Assembly: GCF_036014175.1 (NCBI RefSeq) | Contig: NZ_CP107917.1 | Location: 744,001-808,000 of the forward strand | Direction: 5' to 3' | Length of the DNA: 64,000 bases | DNA from: Streptomyces sp. NBC_00443 | GTDB taxonomy: Bacteria; Actinomycetota; Actinomycetes; Streptomycetales; Streptomycetaceae | In this document: piece after piece, positions 57,172 to 64,000 of the stretch | How the letters are laid out: every line of letters starts with the position of its first letter | Position numbering within the stretch: the first letter of the stretch is position 1 | Made by a program: the position numbers and the translations under genes | The notes under the pieces: model-generated | What the model was told of the DNA's origin: nothing | Seen by the model: the letters and a program-made list of their open reading frames with translations, nothing else | The model's database searches: none

Positions 57172-57912
57172 TCACTTCCCGCTCTCCTCCTCGATCTCGA
57201 CGGCCTGGTCCAGGAATCGGGCGAGCAGCAGGACGACCGCGCAGGCGACCTCCATGCCGACGGCCGCGTTCAGCAGCGGCACGGTGCCGCCGGAGGACAG
57301 CGCGTTGAACGTGCCGTACGGCAGCAGGGTGTTCGCGAGGAACGCGGTGCCGCCGATGAGGCCCGCGAGGCCGGTGACCAGGTAGGCCGAGGCCGCCACG
57401 GCATCACCGACCTCGTACAGGCCGACCGGGCGGACGCGTTCCAGGGCGCGGTAGTCGGCGCCGAGGTAGAGCAGATGCAGGGCGGTCGCGGCGACGACGC
57501 CGCCCTGGAAGCCGCCACCGGGACTGAGTTGCCCGTGCGCGATGACGTACAGGCCGACGACGAGGGCGACCGGCAGGACGATCAGGGAGTAACGGCGCAC
57601 CGGCGGGGCGACGTCGGCGGGTTCGGGCCGGTCGCGGTGCTCGTCGCGGGTCTGCCGCAGCAGGACGACGCAGCCGACGACGGCCGCGAACAGGATGGTC
57701 ATCTCGCCCATGGTGTCGAAGGCGCGCTGGTCGAAGTTGACGGAGGCGATGGTGTTGGCGGTCTGCCGGGCGAGTGAGGCGCGCACCGCGCGCTCGCCGT
57801 ACGGGTGGCTGTCGCCGCCGAAGTCCGGTAGCCGCAGGCAGGCGGCGACGAGGAGCGCGGCCAGGCCGGCGCCGCCGACGGCGACGAGACAGAGCCGGGT
57901 GCGTGGATTCAT
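57172..57912 (-). CDS. mrpB: MrpB-like subunit with fused MbhE-type N-terminal domain
   Basis: Membrane protein of 246 residues with two parts. The first 80 residues contain NTIASVNFDQRAFDTMGEMTILFAA, which is the MrpA C-terminal (MbhE) domain seen in many Mrp systems, and residues from about 110 the MrpB/MnhB domain with SPGGGFQGGVVAATALHLLY and EVGDAVAASAYLVTGLAGL. The fusion joins the two. ATG overlaps the DUF4040 stop by 4 bp. Confidence 0.88.
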   Translation of the reverse strand: MNPRTRLCLVAVGGAGLAALLVAACLRLPDFGGDSHPYGERAVRASLARQTANTIASVNFDQRAFDTMGEMTILFAAVVGCVVLLRQTRDEHRDRPEPADVAPPVRRYSLIVLPVALVVGLYVIAHGQLSPGGGFQGGVVAATALHLLYLGADYRALERVRPVGLYEVGDAVAASAYLVTGLAGLIGGTAFLANTLLPYGTFNALSSGGTVPLLNAAVGMEVACAVVLLLARFLDQAVEIEEESGK

Positions 57913-58160
57913 TCGTCACGCCCCTTGCGCCGCTTGACCTTGCGGACCGACAGCAGCAACAGCAGCGGGGTGAGGGCGCCGCCGACCGCGAGTTGCGACA
58001 GGGCGACGTCCGGCGCCTGCACCGCGGTGAACAGCACGGCGAGTACGACGCCGAGGACGGCCAGCACGAGGGCCTGGCGCACGGGGTCGCGGACCAGTAC
58101 GGCCACCGTCGCGCAGCCGGCGACCAGCAGCAGCGCGACGACGATCACCGCGTCAGCCAC
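57909..58160 (-). CDS. DUF4040 / MbhD-type subunit
   Basis: Small membrane protein of 83 residues with three short helices: VIVVALLLVAGCATVAVLV, ALVLAVLGVVLAVLFTAVQAP and DVALSQLAVGGALTPLLLLL. PDVALSQ(L/A)-x-V-G is the mark of DUF4040/MbhD, which in bigger systems is a segment of MrpA. It overlaps the MrpFG gene by 8 bp. It fills in part of what the missing MrpA would provide. Confidence 0.87.
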   Translation of the reverse strand: MADAVIVVALLLVAGCATVAVLVRDPVRQALVLAVLGVVLAVLFTAVQAPDVALSQLAVGGALTPLLLLLSVRKVKRRKGRDE

Positions 58161-58605
58161 CGCGCACCCCCGCGATGCCGCCGGACAGCGCGTGGGAGGC
58201 GACGATGTTCCCGCCGATCAGCAGCGCGCCCGTGAGCAGGACCTTCAGCATCGCCCGGCTCGGTCCCTCCGCCACGCACAGCGCCAGGACCACGGCCGCG
58301 CCAAGGCCTGCGGCCGCCCACGTCAGGCTCCAGGCGCGCGGCGGGTCGTCGGCGAGTTCCTCGGTCAGCAGGCGGGCGAAGACGAGGGTGCCGACCGGGC
58401 CGAGCAGGGCGAGGACGAGTGCGAGATCGACGTAGGCGGGGCGGTCGTATCCCTGGGCGAGCAGGAGCAGTCCGGGGCACGCCAGGGCGGTGGACAGGTT
58501 CTGGGCGACGGCCCTGCGCCGCAGCGGTCCGGTGGCGACGCCCCACAGGGTGGCGCCCACTCCTCCGCCGAGCACGACGGTCGCCGCGAGGAGCCAGCCG
58601 TTCAC
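58153..58605 (-). CDS. MrpF-MrpG fusion-type subunit
   Basis: Membrane protein of 150 residues. The first 85 residues match MrpF (GVATGPLRRRAVAQNLSTAL, PAYVDLALVLALLGPVGTLVFARLL), and the last 50 match the second half of MrpG (SRAMLKVLLTGALLIGGNIVASHAL). Fusion of F and G explains why there is no separate gene for either. It overlaps the MrpE-like gene by 4 bp and the DUF4040 gene by 8 bp. Confidence 0.8.
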   Translation of the reverse strand: MNGWLLAATVVLGGGVGATLWGVATGPLRRRAVAQNLSTALACPGLLLLAQGYDRPAYVDLALVLALLGPVGTLVFARLLTEELADDPPRAWSLTWAAAGLGAAVVLALCVAEGPSRAMLKVLLTGALLIGGNIVASHALSGGIAGVRGG

Positions 58606-58784
58606 CGGCCGGTCACCGCCCGGCGCGCGGCGACGGCGGCGAGTGCTGCCACGCCGGCGACGCCCGCGCCGACCGCGAGTTCAAGGGTGTCCACGGTGGT
58701 GACGAGGGTCAGCCACAGCACGGTGAGCGCGGCCCACCAGGCCAGGAGCTCGGCCGCGGCGAGCAGCGTCGTACGCCGGTCCAT
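58602..58784 (-). CDS. Short MrpE-like membrane protein
   Basis: Protein of 60 residues with two hydrophobic helices, AELLAWWAALTVLWLTLVT and LAVGAGVAGVAALAAVAAR. Position as the first gene of the operon and the WxxL-x-x-x-x-x-x-L segment suggest a stripped form of MrpE, which is normally about 160 residues. ATG at 58784 has GGAGG 6 bp upstream. An alternative is an unrelated small membrane protein. Confidence 0.7.
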   Translation of the reverse strand: MDRRTTLLAAAELLAWWAALTVLWLTLVTTVDTLELAVGAGVAGVAALAAVAARRAVTGR

Positions 58785-59011
58785 GCGCCACCTCCGCGAG
58801 CCAGATGTCCGTTTGCTTCCGTTCCGCGTCATCCAAACACCACTCCGGATGACGGAGGCGGCGGCACGCGCGGGCACCGCCCGGAGTGCCCCGACAGCGC
58901 GAAGGGAAACCGTGGACGGCTGTGATACCGGGCGCCGCCTGGTTGGGCATCCCGACGCGGTACCGGGGTAAGCGGCCTACCACGAAGGGACGTTGAAGAC
59001 TGGAGGATCGC

Positions 59012-59866
59012 ATGGCCGGTGGGACCTCACGTTCGCGTGCCGCGTTGCACCCCGGCACTCCCAAATCCAGAGGTGCCGCCAAGGCGGCAGGAGGAGCGAA
59101 GTCCGCAGGTTCCGGTAAGTCCGCGGGGGGCTCGAAGTCCGCGGGTTCGCTCAAGTCCGCACTGGGCGCGAAGTGGCGAGAGGCAACCGAGTTCGCGGGC
59201 GGCTCCAAGTCACGGGGCGCGGCCAAGTCCGCAGGCGGCGCGAAGTCACGGGGCGCGGGCAAGTCCGCGGGCCGCGCGAAGTCGGGAGGCACCGCCAAGC
59301 CCGGACTGAGCGCCAGGCTTGGATTGACCGTGAAGTCCGGACGTACCGCCAAGTCCGAACGCGCCGCCGCATCCGCGCGCACCACACCCCCCAGGCGAAG
59401 CCCCCTGCGCTTTCTCGCCCGTCTCCTCGCCATGCTGTGCGCCTTCGCGTTCATGGTCGCCTTCGCCGTCGTGCTGGCGAAGCTCACCCTGCAGCCCTCC
59501 CCCGCGTCCGAGGCGCTGACGCACACCAATCTGCAGCCGGGCAGTTCGCTGCGGGCCTATCTGGACCAGCCCGAACTGCGGGACGCCGTCAAGCAGATCG
59601 GGGGCAATGTCCTGCTGGGCGTCCCGTTCGGCATCCTCGTTCCGGTCGTCGCGCCACGGACGCGCGGTGTCCTTCGAGTCCTGCTGCTGACGGCGACCGT
59701 GATGCTTCTGGTCGAGTTCGCGCAGGGTGCCCTGGTGACGGGGCGCGCGTTCGACATCGACGACGTCATCCTCAACACCACGGGCGCCCTGATCGGGTAC
59801 CTCCTGCTGGGCCGGCGACTGAGCCGCGTGGTGCACGCCCGGGGGTCTCGTACCGCGAAGGCCTAA
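59012..59866 (+). CDS. VanZ-family protein with long KSAG-repeat N-terminal extension
   Basis: Protein of 284 residues. The first 120 residues are a low-complexity tract of Lys-Ser-Ala-Gly units (KSAGG, KSRGA, AKSGG), with only basic charge, reminiscent of histone-H1-like tails. They are followed by a transmembrane helix (LARLLAMLCAFAFMVAFAVV), and a VanZ domain with NLQPGSSLRAYLD, IGGNVLLGVPFGILVP, LVEFAQGALVTGRAFDIDDV and LNTTGALIGYLLLG. VanZ proteins lower sensitivity to some lipoglycopeptides and occur widely without that role. GGAGG is 7 bp before the ATG. The TauE-type gene ends in its last codons. Confidence 0.87.
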   Translation: MAGGTSRSRAALHPGTPKSRGAAKAAGGAKSAGSGKSAGGSKSAGSLKSALGAKWREATEFAGGSKSRGAAKSAGGAKSRGAGKSAGRAKSGGTAKPGLSARLGLTVKSGRTAKSERAAASARTTPPRRSPLRFLARLLAMLCAFAFMVAFAVVLAKLTLQPSPASEALTHTNLQPGSSLRAYLDQPELRDAVKQIGGNVLLGVPFGILVPVVAPRTRGVLRVLLLTATVMLLVEFAQGALVTGRAFDIDDVILNTTGALIGYLLLGRRLSRVVHARGSRTAKA

Positions 59867-60639
59867 CGCAGCAGCAACTGGACGATGGCCACCGTGCCGA
59901 CGACCACGATGAACGCGCGCAACACAGCGGGTCGCAGCCGGCGGCCGGTCCTGGCTCCCAGGAAGCCGCCGGCTGCGGACCCGATCGCGAGGAGGCCCAC
60001 GGCCGTCCAGTCGAAGTCCGCGGCGACGAGGAAGAACAGCGCGGCGACGGAGTTGACCACCGCGACGAGCACGTTCTTGGCGCCGGTCAGTCGTTGCAGG
60101 CTGTCGTCGAGGAGCATGCCCATCAGGGCGACGTAGATGATGCCCTGGGCGGCCGCGAAGTAGCCGCCGTAGACGCTGGCCAGGGTCAGTCCGGCGAGCA
60201 GCAGGGGGCCGCCGTCGGGACGCGGCGTCTTTCCCTTCCGTGCCCGGCGGCTGCTCAGCTTCTTGCTGAGCAGCGGTTGGAGGACGACCAGCACGAGGGC
60301 GAGGCCCACGAGGACCGGCACGATCCGTTCGAACGCCGAGGCGGGCAAGGCGAGGAGCAGTGCGGCGCCGCTGAGCCCGCCGAGGGCGGCGCCGGAGCAC
60401 CATTTCAGCAGGCGCCGGCGCTGACCGCGCAGCTCCTCGCGGTAGCCGATGGCTCCGCTGATCGAGCCGGGGATCAGCCCGAGCGCGTTGGAGACCGTGG
60501 CGGTGACGGGTGGCAGGCCGGTCGCGAGCAGGACCGGGAACGAGATCAGCGTCCCCGAGCCGACGACGGCGTTGACGGCACCGGCGGCCATGCCCGCGCC
60601 CAGGATGGCGAGCAGTTCACCGATGTGTGCGGCGTTCAT
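59863..60639 (-). CDS. TauE/SafE-family sulfite/organosulfur exporter-like permease
   Basis: Membrane protein of 258 residues with about eight helices. AGMAAGAVNAVVGSGTLISFPVLL is the conserved first repeat (G-x-x-x-G-x-x-G-G/S-x-x-x-x-P) and GGYFAAAQGIIYVALM the second. NALGLIPGSISGAIGYREEL and AKNVLVAVVNSVAALFFLVAAD also fit. These proteins export sulfite, taurine-like or organosulfur compounds. ATG at 60639 has no strong ribosome site; a start 15 codons upstream is open. It overlaps the convergent VanZ stop by 4 bp. Confidence 0.85.
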   Translation of the reverse strand: MNAAHIGELLAILGAGMAAGAVNAVVGSGTLISFPVLLATGLPPVTATVSNALGLIPGSISGAIGYREELRGQRRRLLKWCSGAALGGLSGAALLLALPASAFERIVPVLVGLALVLVVLQPLLSKKLSSRRARKGKTPRPDGGPLLLAGLTLASVYGGYFAAAQGIIYVALMGMLLDDSLQRLTGAKNVLVAVVNSVAALFFLVAADFDWTAVGLLAIGSAAGGFLGARTGRRLRPAVLRAFIVVVGTVAIVQLLLR

Positions 60640-60746
60640 GGCGAGAAGCCTAGGAACACGACACTTCGGCAGCGGACGAACCATGCCGGGTGTGGGCGAT
60701 CTCTCCGCGAGATCCGGACACTCAAGTTCTGGTCCGTACCAAGGTA

Positions 60747-60775
60747 TTGACGGCCCCTTAACTCACTCCTTAAAT
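60747..60775 (+). promoter_or_regulatory. Sigma-HrdB-like promoter of the GH16 gene
   Basis: TTGACG at 60747-60752 and TTAAAT at 60770-60775 with a 17-bp spacer, about 80 bp before the start codon. A direct repeat CCTTAA lies in the spacer and may be a regulator site. Confidence 0.6.
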
Positions 60776-60857
60776 CAAGTGGCGACACCTTCACCCCCCA
60801 CCTCGGTCGGCGCACCCCGTCCCGCACGGGCCGCCGCACGGAACGGAAGGGAGCACG

Positions 60858-62087
60858 ATGGCCTCCCCACGCCTGCTCCGCACCGCTGTCCTCGCCGCCC
60901 TGTCGGCCGTCCTGGTCGCGTCCGCCGCGATCGGCCCCGCGCAGGCCGAACCCCCGGACGTCTCGGCCGCCGCGGTGACGTTCTCCGACAACTTCGACGG
61001 CCCCGCCGGCGCCGCGGTCGACTCGTCGAAGTGGCAGATCGAGACCGGCGACAACGTCAACAACCACGAGCGGCAGTACTACACCTCGGGCAACAAGAAC
61101 GCGGCGCTGGACGGCCAGGGGCACCTGGTGATCACCGCCCGGCGCGAGAACCCCGCCAACTACCAGTGCTGGTACGGCACCTGTCAGTACACCTCGGCCC
61201 GGCTGAACACGTCCGGAAAGTTCACCGCGCAGTACGGGCACATCGAGGCGCGCATGAAGGTGCCGCGGGGGCAGGGCATGTGGCCCGCGTTCTGGATGCT
61301 CGGCACACCGGTCAACTGGCCGGACTCGGGCGAGATCGACATCATGGAGAACGTCGGCTTCGAGCCCTCGACGGTCCACGGCACCATCCACGGCCCTGGC
61401 TACTCCGGGTCGGGCGGCATAGGCGCCGGATACTCACTCCCGAACGGGCAGGCCTTCGCGGACGCCTTCCACACCTTCGCCGTCGACTGGGCACCCGACT
61501 CGATCACCTGGTCCGTGGACGGCAACGTCTACCAGCGGCGCACACCTGCCGACCTGGGCGGCAGGCAGTGGGTCTTCAACAAGCCGTTCTTCCTGATCCT
61601 GAACCTCGCGGTGGGCGGCTACTGGCCCGGCGACCCGGACGGCTCCACGGTGTTCCCGCAGCAACTGGTGGTGGACCACGTCTCGGTGACGACCGGCGAC
61701 AGCCCCGCCGGCGGCGCGATCAGGGGGCTGGCCGGGAAGTGCGTGGACGTGGCCGGGGCGAGCTCCGCGAACGGCACGCCCGTACAGCTCTACGACTGCA
61801 ACGGCAGCGCCGCCCAGCAGTGGTCCGTGGGCTCGGGCGGCACGCTCCGCGCGCTCGGCAAGTGTCTGGACGCCGCCGGGAACGGCACGGCGGACGGCAC
61901 GACGGTCCAGCTCTGGGACTGCACCGGCGGCCCCAACCAGAGATGGACGGTCACCGCGGCAGGCGACATCGTCAACCCGCAGGCCGACAAGTGCCTCGAC
62001 GTGACCGGCAACAACTCGACCAACGGCACCCGGCTGCAGCTCTGGACCTGCAGCGGCGGCGGCAACCAGAAATGGACGGTCGGCTGA
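60858..62087 (+). CDS. Secreted GH16 beta-glucanase with C-terminal ricin-type CBM13
   Basis: Protein of 409 residues: signal peptide of about 30 residues (ending AQAE), a GH16 catalytic domain with the E-x-D-x-x-E active site in SGEIDIMENVG, and GQGMWPAFWMLG and LILNLAVGGYWPG around the cleft, then a ricin B-lectin trefoil (CBM13) with three Q-x-W-type repeats (QQWSVG, QRWTV, QKWTVG). Such enzymes cut beta-1,3 or mixed beta-1,3-1,4 glucan in fungal or plant walls. It has its own promoter. The lectin part is a binding module, unlike in the sigma-like paralogs. Confidence 0.93.
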   Translation: MASPRLLRTAVLAALSAVLVASAAIGPAQAEPPDVSAAAVTFSDNFDGPAGAAVDSSKWQIETGDNVNNHERQYYTSGNKNAALDGQGHLVITARRENPANYQCWYGTCQYTSARLNTSGKFTAQYGHIEARMKVPRGQGMWPAFWMLGTPVNWPDSGEIDIMENVGFEPSTVHGTIHGPGYSGSGGIGAGYSLPNGQAFADAFHTFAVDWAPDSITWSVDGNVYQRRTPADLGGRQWVFNKPFFLILNLAVGGYWPGDPDGSTVFPQQLVVDHVSVTTGDSPAGGAIRGLAGKCVDVAGASSANGTPVQLYDCNGSAAQQWSVGSGGTLRALGKCLDAAGNGTADGTTVQLWDCTGGPNQRWTVTAAGDIVNPQADKCLDVTGNNSTNGTRLQLWTCSGGGNQKWTVG

Positions 62088-62102
62088 CCGGGCCGTCCAC
62101 TT

Positions 62103-62339
62103 CTAGTGGTGGCGCCAGGTGAACTTGTCTCCGCCGACCCAGCGGACCACGTCCGGGTCGTCCAGGTCGTGGACCGTGATGCCGAACGCGGCGGCGTACT
62201 CCAGGACGTCGGTGATCGTCCTCGGCTGACCGACGACCTCGCCGTCGATCTCCATGATGCGGAACGGAGGCGTGCCCGGCTGAACCCCGAGCACCATGAT
62301 CCGCGGCTGTGAAATGTGCGGGCTCGCGCTTTCGGTCAT
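62103..62339 (-). CDS. Small conserved hypothetical protein
   Basis: Protein of 78 residues. It holds a PRIMVLGVQPGTPPFRIMEI strand-rich start, then DGEVVGQPRTITDVLEYAAAFGI and a conserved tail DLDDPDVVRWVGGDKFTWRHH. I know no function; similar small proteins occur in many streptomycetes. ATG at 62339 has no ribosome site, so the mRNA may be leaderless. It is convergent with the GH16 gene. Confidence 0.75.
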   Translation of the reverse strand: MTESASPHISQPRIMVLGVQPGTPPFRIMEIDGEVVGQPRTITDVLEYAAAFGITVHDLDDPDVVRWVGGDKFTWRHH

Positions 62340-62464
62340 GAATAGAGCGTAGAACGCAACCCGCGTCAACGAATCCTTCAGGCGGACCGCGACACGCAGC
62401 CGCCGCGCCGTCCGCCGCCGTGCGGGCGCGGCAGGGCCGGGGAACCCTGGAGGAGGAGGTGGCG

Positions 62465-63487
62465 ATGGACCCGGTCGACGCGCTGAACAGGATCGCGTTT
62501 CTGCTGGAGCGGTCTCTGGAGCCGACGTATCGCGTACGCGCCTTCCGTACGGCCGCGCGTGTGCTGGCCGGGCTGCCCCCGGAGGAGGTGCGGGCGCGGG
62601 CGGAGGCCGGGACGCTGGAGTCGCTCAAGGGAGTCGGCCCCAAGACGGCCCAGGTGGTGCGCGAGGCGCTGGCCGGTCAGGTGCCCGCCTATCTGACGGA
62701 CCTGGAGGGCCGGCCGGCGGCCGAGCCGCCCGTGAACGGCCACCGGCTGTGGGAGCTGCTGCGCGGGGACTGCCATCTGCACTCCGACTGGTCGGACGGC
62801 GGCAGCCCGATCGAGGAGATGGGCCGGACGGCGGCCGAGCTCGGCCACGAGTGGGCGGTGCTGACCGATCACTCGCCGCGCCTGACCGTCGCCCGCGGGC
62901 TGTCGGCGGACCGGCTGCGCGAGCAGTTGGACGTGGTGGCGGAACTGAACGCGACCTGGGCGCCCTTCCGGCTGCTCACCGGCATCGAGTGCGACATCCT
63001 GGACGACGGCTCGCTCGACCAGGAACCCGAGCTGCTTCAGCGGCTCGACGTGGTGGTCGTGTCCGTGCACTCCAAGCTGCGGATGGACGCGCGCTCGATG
63101 ACCCGCCGGATGGTCACCGCCGTACGCAGTCCGCACGCGGACATCCTCGGCCACTGCACCGGACGGCTGATCACCGGGCGGGGCCGGCCCGAGTCGGAGT
63201 TCGACGCGGACGAGGTGTTCGCCGCGTGCGCCGAGTCCGGTACGGCGGTGGAGATCAACAGCCGGCCCGAGCGGCTGGACCCGCCCCGTCGGCTGCTGCG
63301 GCGGGCCGTGGCGGCGGGTGTGCTGTTCTCCGTCGACACCGACGCGCACGCGCCCGGGCAGCTCGACTGGCAGCGGTACGGCTGTGCGCGGGCGGAGGAG
63401 TGCGAGGTGCCCGCCGAACGGGTGCTCACCACCTGGACGGCGGACGAGCTGCTGGCCTGGACGCGCGACAAGTCAGCGGTGAAGTGA
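62465..63487 (+). CDS. PHP-domain phosphoesterase with N-terminal helix-hairpin-helix (PolX-like)
   Basis: Protein of 340 residues. Residues about 1-85 contain a helix-hairpin-helix region (LESLKGVGPKTAQVVREAL), and about 100-340 a PHP domain with metal ligands in LLRGDCHLHSDWSDGGSP (H-x-H), ALTDHSPRL, GIECDIL, VVSVHS and VDTDAHAPGQ. The combination equals the C-terminal part of PolX DNA polymerases without the polymerase domain. Such proteins may act as exonucleases or histidinol-phosphatase-like enzymes. GGAGGAGG is 5 bp before the ATG. A candidate 6S RNA gene follows it. Confidence 0.87.
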   Translation: MDPVDALNRIAFLLERSLEPTYRVRAFRTAARVLAGLPPEEVRARAEAGTLESLKGVGPKTAQVVREALAGQVPAYLTDLEGRPAAEPPVNGHRLWELLRGDCHLHSDWSDGGSPIEEMGRTAAELGHEWAVLTDHSPRLTVARGLSADRLREQLDVVAELNATWAPFRLLTGIECDILDDGSLDQEPELLQRLDVVVVSVHSKLRMDARSMTRRMVTAVRSPHADILGHCTGRLITGRGRPESEFDADEVFAACAESGTAVEINSRPERLDPPRRLLRRAVAAGVLFSVDTDAHAPGQLDWQRYGCARAEECEVPAERVLTTWTADELLAWTRDKSAVK

Positions 63488-63569
63488 GCGGGGCGGCAAC
63501 GAGCCGGAGCGGGGCGTGACGCACATCACCGCACTTCGGGGCAAACGCTGGAACACTCGCCGGTAGTTT

Positions 63570-63745
63570 CCCGTTGAACCAGCCGTGGGTGCGGATGGGA
63601 CAGTGTCCCCGGGCCTCACCTTTTGCCCACAGGGACGATCGTTCGGCTGAAGCCCTGTGGAGCCTTTCGCCGAGAGGCGACCGCCATCCGCGCCCACACC
63701 TCAAGACCGCCCCGACCGGAATCCCCCGTCCGGCCGGGGCTTTTT
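63570..63745 (+). ncRNA. ssrS: Candidate 6S RNA
   Basis: The segment folds into the plan of 6S RNA. A 14-bp closing stem pairs 63585-63598 (GTGGGTGCGGATGG) with 63684-63697, one G-U included. A large central bubble follows, 28 nt on the 5' side and 23 nt on the 3' side, and the latter holds a small hairpin (TCGCC/GGCGA) as in known 6S RNAs. The apical stem CCACAGGG/CCCTGTGG at 63627-63660 closes the top. A rho-independent terminator with a T-run follows. In S. coelicolor I recall the 6S RNA (scr3559) beside a short-chain oxidoreductase gene (SCO3559), and a similar gene begins here at 63813. 5' end not defined. Confidence 0.65.
63709..63745 (+). terminator. Rho-independent terminator of the candidate 6S RNA
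   Basis: GCCCCGACCGGA (63709-63720) pairs with TCCGGCCGGGGC (63729-63740) with one mismatch, 8-nt loop, followed by five T residues. T-runs are rare in this window, which supports a dedicated RNA terminator. Confidence 0.85.
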
Positions 63746-63774
63746 CCTGTTCGGGCGTGTCCCCACAGGTCGGC

Positions 63775-63805
63775 TTGACTTCGAGAGCGCTCCAATTCGT
63801 AGCGT
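63775..63805 (+). promoter_or_regulatory. MerR-type promoter (19-bp spacer with palindrome)
   Basis: TTGACT (63775-63780) and TAGCGT (63800-63805) are separated by 19 bp, the overlong spacer used by MerR-family activators. An imperfect 16-bp palindrome TTCGAGAGCGCTCCAA (63780-63795) lies between them. The start codon is 7 bp after the -10, so the mRNA may be leaderless. Confidence 0.55.
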
Positions 63806-63812
63806 TCCGCAC

Positions 63813-64000
63813 ATGAGCACTGCACAGCACAAGATCGGCTCCGGCTTCGGCGCCGCAAGCACCGCCGACGACGTCCTCCACGGCATCGATCTGACCGGAA
63901 AGCTCGCGATCGTCACCGGCGGCTACTCCGGCCTCGGCCTGGAGACCGCACGGGCACTCACCAAGGCGGGCGCCCATGTCGTCGTCCCCGCCCGCCGCCG
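63813..64000 (+). CDS. Short-chain dehydrogenase/reductase (partial, N-terminus)
   Basis: The first 62 residues are inside the window. GKLAIVTGGYSGLGLETARAL shows the TGxxxGxG NAD(P)-binding loop of SDR enzymes at about residues 30-50, followed by GAHVVVPARRR, where the Arg favours NADP. The N-terminal 25-residue extension (HKIGSGFGAASTADDVLHGI) is typical of the retinol-dehydrogenase-like group. It lies behind a MerR-type promoter and next to the candidate 6S RNA. Substrate unknown. Confidence 0.88.
   Translation, partial: MSTAQHKIGSGFGAASTADDVLHGIDLTGKLAIVTGGYSGLGLETARALTKAGAHVVVPARR

Overview
The window is high-GC actinobacterial DNA and almost certainly from a Streptomyces chromosome. 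Supporting marks are GC-rich third codon positions, a subtilisin-inhibitor (SSI) gene, a conservon (sensor kinase, roadblock, DUF742, GTPase, P450), SpoIIE-phosphatase and STAS regulators, F420- and mycothiol-linked enzymes, and a CebR operator before a cellulase. About 62 protein genes or gene fragments are supported. No rRNA, tRNA or CRISPR array was seen.

Layout. 1-3.9 kb: start of an ArsR regulator, a Ppx/GppA phosphatase, a three-gene redox cassette (haem-oxygenase-like protein, MTQ2/HemK2-type methyltransferase, CDGSH Fe-S protein) and a STAS protein. 4-10.1 kb: SSI-type inhibitor, a regulator-like protein with a palindrome against its start codon, an NCS1 permease, an alpha/beta hydrolase cut by an in-frame amber codon, and a translationally coupled alpha-hydroxyacid oxidase and D-2-hydroxyacid dehydrogenase. 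10.1-16.4 kb: a sigma-like/zinc-finger/ricin-lectin membrane protein, a toxin-antitoxin pair with a degenerate Fic motif, an ECF41-type sigma factor coupled to an orphan cytochrome b, and a secreted protein. 16.4-24.4 kb: GH9 cellulase under a CebR box, a PAS-GAF-SpoIIE-ATPase regulator, a DUF4232 lipoprotein and a second sigma-like/ricin protein. 24.7-40.1 kb: small metabolic and regulatory genes, many divergently paired with regulators (AraC/PhyH, TetR/DUF1348, TetR/permease-amidohydrolase), a P450-ferredoxin pair, CDF transporter, GST-type hydroquinone reductase and others.

40.2-46.5 kb: a short tyrosine-recombinase remnant lies just before an unrecognised 576-residue gene of less GC-biased codon use; this converges on a conservon operon whose P450 has Trp where the ExxR arginine should be. 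46.8-55 kb: GlxA-type regulator divergent from a quinone-reductase-type gene, an alcohol/aldehyde dehydrogenase operon divergent from a MarR gene with two palindromic operators, a second STAS gene, a PRPP-synthetase-like gene with a variant PRPP loop, and a DUF4230 protein. 55-58.8 kb: a compact Mrp-type cation/proton antiporter operon without the large MrpA subunit, ending in 123-bp tandem repeats. 59-64 kb: VanZ protein with a Lys-Ala-Gly-Ser tail, TauE-type permease, GH16 glucanase, PHP phosphoesterase, a structured RNA that fits 6S RNA, and the start of a short-chain dehydrogenase behind a MerR-type promoter.

The features I would follow first are the orphan gene with its integrase scar, the two sigma-like/ricin paralogs with a shared bipartite upstream element, the ECF41-cytochrome b unit, the Fic-like toxin lacking its catalytic histidine, and the candidate 6S RNA. 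All functional names rest on motif recognition by eye; no database search was possible.
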